8,059 nucleotides of DNA. Source: Comamonadaceae bacterium (GTDB taxonomy: Bacteria; Pseudomonadota; Gammaproteobacteria; Burkholderiales; Burkholderiaceae_C). Numbering within the stretch: position 1 is the stretch's first letter; each line of letters starts with the position of its first letter. Below are positions 6,272 to 8,059 of the stretch, one piece after another. The DNA lies in NCBI GenBank assembly GCA_947463845.1, contig CANHUM010000068.1, positions 1 to 8,059 on the forward strand, in the 5' to 3' direction. The translations under genes were made by a program, and so were the position numbers. Under the pieces are notes generated by a model. It searched no databases. It was given only the letters and a program-made list of their open reading frames with translations, and was not told where the DNA came from.

Positions 6272-7147
6272 ATGTCCGCCACCTCCCGCATCCCGCCCAT
6301 CCAGTGCCTCCTGACGTTTGAGGCACTGGCGCGTTTGCGCAGCGTGACCCAGGCGGCCGAAGAGTTGTGCGTGACGCCCAGCGCGGTGAGCCACCGGGTC
6401 AAGCAGCTGGAACAGATCATCGGCACCAAGCTGTTTGGCCGGGCGGATTTTTCGCTCACCACCGAAGGCATCGAGTACCTGGCCCATGTGCGCGAAGGCC
6501 TGGTGTCGTTGCAGCGTTTTCCCAGTGCCAGCAACACGCCGGGACGGCGCAAATTGCGCCTGGCGGTCACGCCCACCTTTGCCCGCTCGGTGCTGATGCC
6601 GCGCCTGAAACATTTTTTGGACGCCTACCCCGAGATCGACATCACCCTCCAGGTGAGCATTCCCCTGCTGGATGTGGTGGCCGAAGACGCTGATTTGACG
6701 GTGCGTTTTGGCACCGGGCGCTATTCGGACGTCGAGCACGTGTGTCTGGCCAAAGACGATGTGACCCCTCTGGCCTCACCCGCTTGGTTGCGCGAAAACG
6801 GCCCCTTTGCCAGCGCCGAAGATCTGCATGGCGTGGCCCTGTTGCGCAGCCCTTTGGAGCCGTGGCGCACCTGGTTCGCCGCGCACGATCTGGACTGGCC
6901 TGAACCGACCGATGGCTCGTCTTTCAACGACATTGGCCTGATGTGCGACGCCGCTGCCCAAGGCTTGGGCGTGGGCCTGATTCGCACCAAGCTGGGTGCG
7001 CCTTGGCTGGAAAGCGGTCAGCTGGTGCGCCTGTTTGAGCGCAGCGTGCCCAGCCCGCACGCCCATTACCTGTGCTGGCGCACCGGCACCATGGAACGCT
7101 GGGAATGCGCCACCTTTGCCGACTGGCTGAAAAAAGCGCTGGCCTGA
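6272..7147 (+). CDS. LysR-family transcriptional regulator, GcvA-like
   Basis: This 291-residue regulator has an N-terminal helix-turn-helix at about residues 8-66 (LLTFEALARLRSVTQAAEEL, then VTPSAVSHRVKQLEQ). A periplasmic-binding-protein-like effector domain follows from about 93 to 288 and includes LRLAVTPTFARSVLMPRL, DADLTVRFGTG and CDAAAQGLGVGL. These segments place it in the GcvA-like branch, whose best known member controls the glycine cleavage system. The ATG at 6272 was chosen because family proteins start just before PPIQCLLTFEAL; an upstream in-frame ATG at 6167 would lie inside purU. The DNA-binding wing reads LFGRADFSLTTEG. That is two residues shorter than the usual LFxR-6 residues-LTxxG pattern and has no basic residues after the Arg. 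No ribosome binding site is evident. Targets are probably its neighbours purU and glcD (inference from order). Confidence 0.93.
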   Translation: MSATSRIPPIQCLLTFEALARLRSVTQAAEELCVTPSAVSHRVKQLEQIIGTKLFGRADFSLTTEGIEYLAHVREGLVSLQRFPSASNTPGRRKLRLAVTPTFARSVLMPRLKHFLDAYPEIDITLQVSIPLLDVVAEDADLTVRFGTGRYSDVEHVCLAKDDVTPLASPAWLRENGPFASAEDLHGVALLRSPLEPWRTWFAAHDLDWPEPTDGSSFNDIGLMCDAAAQGLGVGLIRTKLGAPWLESGQLVRLFERSVPSPHAHYLCWRTGTMERWECATFADWLKKALA

Positions 7148-7165
7148 TTTCACAAGTCCGTCAAA
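7148..7165. promoter_or_regulatory. Imperfect dyad, possible LysR-type binding site upstream of glcD
   Basis: TTTCAC (7148-7153), six bases, then GTCAAA (7160-7165) form an inverted repeat with five of six positions matching. It starts directly after the LysR stop codon and ends 67 bases before the glcD start, a usual position for a LysR-type activator site. The spacing is T-N12-A rather than the classical T-N11-A, so the assignment is weak. Confidence 0.25.
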
Positions 7166-7174
7166 GAATATTCA

Positions 7175-7196
7175 GCCCATCCGCGGCCGGATGGGC
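7175..7196. other. Perfect nine-pair hairpin in the leader or promoter of glcD
   Basis: GCCCATCCG (7175-7183) and CGGATGGGC (7188-7196) are exact reverse complements separated by the four bases CGGC, giving a very stable G+C-rich stem-loop. It lies between the LysR and glcD genes and ends 36 bases before the glcD ATG. No T-run follows on the plus strand, and on the minus strand the following bases are only mildly T-rich (TGAATATTCTTT). It could be a transcript-end hairpin of the LysR gene, a leader structure of glcD, or an operator. Confidence 0.5.
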
Positions 7197-7232
7197 GTAC
7201 ATTGAGGGTTCCATTTCAAGGTTTTGAATGCC

Positions 7233-8059
7233 ATGAGCGCCAATACCCCCGCCGAAACCCAGCAACTGACCGCCACCGAACGTGCCGAGCGCCAACGCGC
7301 TGTGGTGCAGGCCTTGGGCCGGGTGCTGCCGCAAGACGCGATCCTCTACACCCCTGAAGACACCACACCCTACGAGTGCGATGGTCTGACGGCCTACCGC
7401 GAGCGCCCCTTGGTGGTGGCCTTGCCAGAGACCGAGGCACAAGTTCAGGCCGTGCTCAAAGCCTGTCACGCCCTGGCGGTGCCGGTGGTGGCGCGTGGCG
7501 CAGGCACGGGCCTGTCGGGCGGTGCCATGCCGCACCGCATGGGCGTGACGCTGTCCATGGCGCGTTTCAACCAAATCAAAAGCGTGGACCCCGTGAGCCG
7601 CACAGCCGTGGTGCAGTGCGGCGTGCGCAACCTGGCCATCAGCGAAGCGGCGGCGCCTTACGGCCTGTATTACGCGCCCGACCCGTCCAGTCAGATTGCC
7701 TGCACCATTGGCGGCAACGTGGCCGAAAACTCGGGGGGTGTGCACTGCCTCAAATACGGCTTGACGGTGCACAACGTGCTCAAAGTGCGTGGCTTCACCA
7801 TTGAAGGCGACCCGATTGAGTTCGGCAGCGACGCGCTCGACACCTCGGGCTACGACCTGCTGGCCGTGCTGGTGGGCAGCGAGGGCATGCTGGCCGTGAC
7901 CACCGAAGTCACCGTCAAGCTGGTGCCCAAGCCGCAATTGGCGCGCTGCATCATGGCCAGCTTTGACGACGTGCGCAAAGCCGGTGACGCGGTGGCCGCG
8001 GTCATTGCGGCGGGCATCATCCCGGCGGGCCTGGAGATGATGGACGGGCCCATGACCAT
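7233..8059 (+). CDS. glcD: Glycolate oxidase FAD-binding subunit GlcD, N-terminal part (gene runs off the right edge)
   Basis: An open frame of 275 codons from the ATG at 7233 reaches the window end without a stop. GlcD is the FAD-linked subunit of the GlcDEF glycolate dehydrogenase, which oxidises glycolate to glyoxylate at the inner membrane. Visible PCMH-type FAD-binding motifs are ARGAGTGLSGGA (87-98), ADPSSQ-like APDPSSQ (148-154), TIGGNVAENSGG (158-169) and GSEGMLAVTTEVTVKLVPKP (215-234). The closing GIIPAGLEMMDGPM is the usual start of the C-terminal cap domain. The wording fits GlcD better than D-lactate dehydrogenase, a related family that cannot be fully excluded without the C-terminus and the glcE/glcF neighbours. 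AAGG at 7218-7221 is a possible ribosome binding site, 11 bases from the start. It is better spaced for the out-of-frame ATG at 7228. The gene follows the LysR regulator after 85 bases. Confidence 0.93.
   Translation, partial: MSANTPAETQQLTATERAERQRAVVQALGRVLPQDAILYTPEDTTPYECDGLTAYRERPLVVALPETEAQVQAVLKACHALAVPVVARGAGTGLSGGAMPHRMGVTLSMARFNQIKSVDPVSRTAVVQCGVRNLAISEAAAPYGLYYAPDPSSQIACTIGGNVAENSGGVHCLKYGLTVHNVLKVRGFTIEGDPIEFGSDALDTSGYDLLAVLVGSEGMLAVTTEVTVKLVPKPQLARCIMASFDDVRKAGDAVAAVIAAGIIPAGLEMMDGPMT

Noticed and set aside
7166..7173. GAATATTC palindrome upstream of glcD
   Set aside because: An eight-base palindrome is too short to call an operator on its own and it has no partner nearby.
1..8059. 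Search for mobile elements, CRISPR repeats, toxin-antitoxin pairs, tRNA/rRNA genes or signs of horizontal transfer
   Set aside because: No transposase, integrase, long direct repeats, regularly spaced repeats, structural RNA signatures or composition breaks were seen; all genes look like native betaproteobacterial metabolism and regulation.

Overview
The window is an ordinary-looking stretch of a betaproteobacterial chromosome, most likely order Burkholderiales and close to the Comamonadaceae. The reasons are the high G+C content, the presence of two families found mainly in Betaproteobacteria (DUF3108 and DUF3567), and the wording of the fumarylacetoacetate-hydrolase, PurU and GlcD proteins. 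There are no insertion sequences, phage genes, tRNA or rRNA genes, CRISPR repeats or base-composition breaks. Eight genes plus one unusual pair of uncharacterised proteins account for almost every base. The longest non-coding stretches are 177 and 113 bases, both between divergent genes.

Layout. Bases 1-218 (minus) hold the first 72 codons of a fumarylacetoacetate-hydrolase-family gene. It is divergent from an IclR-family regulator (332-1159, plus), with a perfect 16-base palindrome between them that is a good operator candidate. Next on the plus strand come a membrane-anchored, proline-rich DUF3108 protein (1199-2377) and a 93-residue DUF3567 protein (2449-2730). On the minus strand a class III omega-aminotransferase (3864-5198, GTG start) is followed by an AbrB-family membrane protein (2756-3832, TTG start), probably as a two-gene operon. 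Divergent from these, on the plus strand, are purU (5376-6224), a GcvA-like LysR regulator (6272-7147) and the start of glcD (7233 to the window end).

How the genes may work together. The fumarylacetoacetate hydrolase and IclR pair looks like a classical divergently regulated aromatic or tyrosine degradation unit. PurU releases formate from 10-formyl-tetrahydrofolate, and GlcD oxidises glycolate to glyoxylate. With a GcvA-like regulator between them, the right half suggests a glycolate/glyoxylate/glycine one-carbon neighbourhood, though this link is an inference from order and family only. The aminotransferase probably moves amino groups from omega-amino acids or amines to pyruvate.

I found no convincing undescribed system. 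The points most worth a second look are small: three plus-strand genes (DUF3567, purU, glcD) preceded by tiny out-of-frame ORFs that all end Pro-stop on the ATGA of the gene start; inverted repeats on both sides of the LysR gene; and a LysR DNA-binding wing that appears two residues short and lacks basic residues.
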